From positions 1-6,991 of the forward strand of contig JAUYKX010000009.1 of the NCBI GenBank assembly GCA_030699055.1: a stretch of 6,991 nt of DNA, in the 5' to 3' direction. Made by a program: the position numbers and the translations under genes. The first letter of the stretch is position 1. Each line of letters begins with the position of its first letter. This document shows positions 6,512 to 6,991 of the stretch, one piece after another. The stretch comes from Candidatus Nanopelagicales bacterium (GTDB lineage Bacteria > Actinomycetota > Actinomycetes > S36-B12 > UBA10799). The notes beneath the pieces are model-generated. The model made no database searches. It saw only the letters and a program-made list of their open reading frames with translations, and was not told the DNA's origin.

Positions 6512-6991
6512 CTAGAGGCCGGAAAACAGGTCGGTTTCCCGCTCGACCCGACCCGCTCCGGGCCCCTGTTCCGACCTCGCGCCGCAGTTGTACGCCAATC
6601 GGTAGTACTCCGTGCCGAAAGCCGCCGGGTCGGAGAGCCACACCGCGAACAGGCCGGATTCCGTCTCCACCTGGGTCGGATAGCAGCGCAAGGCCTCCGC
6701 CTTGCGGTCGGCGAAATCGCTCGCGTCGATCACAGTCGTAATCAACTCGTCGTGTACCCCGAACGGAAGATCGTCAGGGTCGATCCGGGCAAAATCACTG
6801 TCGTCACCGCTCGCTCGCAACGCCTCTATGCCCGCCCGCAAGACGGATCGGGGAAATGCCGACCAGTAGATCTTGGAGACACTCCAGGCCTCGCCCAGAT
6901 CCTCGCGAAACGTCGAGGCTCCGGCCAGCAAGGCGCCGTACATGGCCACCCGGTGGGCCTGAATGTGATCAGGATGCCCGTAGCCGCCCTG
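6512..6991 (-). CDS. mshB: Mycothiol biosynthesis deacetylase MshB, C-terminal part, 5' end cut by window edge
   Basis: MshB is a zinc enzyme that removes the acetyl group from GlcNAc-Ins to give GlcN-Ins, the second enzymatic stage after MshA in making mycothiol, the main thiol of actinobacteria. The visible 159 residues open with QGGYGHPDHIQAHRVAM. In M. tuberculosis MshB this motif carries Tyr142, His144, Asp146 and the zinc ligand His147, all conserved here (fragment residues 4, 6, 8 and 9). The AHPDDE motif with the other two zinc ligands lies beyond the right edge. Later segments such as WSVSKIYWSAFPRSVL, the PFGVHDELITTVIDASDF stretch and KAEALRCYPTQVE are typical of MshB rather than the related amidase Mca, which is distinguished by its own C-terminal sequence. 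Extrapolated full length is about 297 residues against 303 in M. tuberculosis. It ends with TAG at 6514-6512, next to a palindrome. Confidence 0.93.
   Translation of the reverse strand, partial: QGGYGHPDHIQAHRVAMYGALLAGASTFREDLGEAWSVSKIYWSAFPRSVLRAGIEALRASGDDSDFARIDPDDLPFGVHDELITTVIDASDFADRKAEALRCYPTQVETESGLFAVWLSDPAAFGTEYYRLAYNCGARSEQGPGAGRVERETDLFSGL

Noticed and set aside
5878..6741. Open plus-strand frame of 287 codons spanning the gap between mshB and the VanW-family gene.
   Set aside because: It crosses two opposite-strand genes and a palindrome, and its C-terminal part is Arg/Pro-rich shadow sequence without a domain.

Overview
The window is a piece of a high-GC actinobacterial chromosome (Actinomycetota). 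The evidence is GC-rich codon use, four GTG starts among the five visible starts, a mycothiol gene (mshB), and a ferredoxin/aminotransferase pair that, from memory, closely resembles Mycobacterium tuberculosis Rv1177/Rv1178 (fdxC/dapC). Mycothiol points to an actinomycete. I cannot name the genus.

All six genes lie on the minus strand, so transcription runs from the right edge to the left. In that order they are: the C-terminal half of mshB (6991-6512, cut by the window edge); a 178-bp gap holding a perfect 24-bp palindrome, a weak promoter candidate and a stem-loop; a membrane-anchored VanW-family protein (6333-4519); a 120-bp gap with a fair promoter and a hairpin; the seven-iron ferredoxin fdxC (4398-4072); the aminotransferase dapC (4050-2959); citrate synthase gltA (2941-1655); and a circularly permuted ATP-grasp protein (1651 to the left edge, 550 codons, still open). 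Apart from the two gaps the genes are tightly packed, with 21, 17 and 3 bp between them. The long plus-strand open frames (2-1495 and 1553-2995) are antisense shadows.

Functionally, mshB makes the thiol buffer precursor GlcN-Ins. The VanW-family protein probably acts outside the membrane at the cell wall. FdxC carries electrons. DapC serves the succinylase route to meso-diaminopimelate and lysine, so it also feeds peptidoglycan. GltA opens the TCA cycle. The ATP-grasp protein belongs to a family predicted to form amide bonds, whose usual partners (alpha-E and transglutaminase-like proteins) would lie beyond the left edge. fdxC, dapC, gltA and the ATP-grasp gene look like one transcription unit, perhaps with an extra leaderless start at gltA.

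Most of the window is core metabolism. The points worth a second look are the ATP-grasp gene following gltA in the same reading frame after a single stop, the gltA start without a ribosome binding site but with a -10 hexamer placed for a leaderless mRNA, and the palindrome after mshB. I see no mobile element, CRISPR array, tRNA or rRNA.
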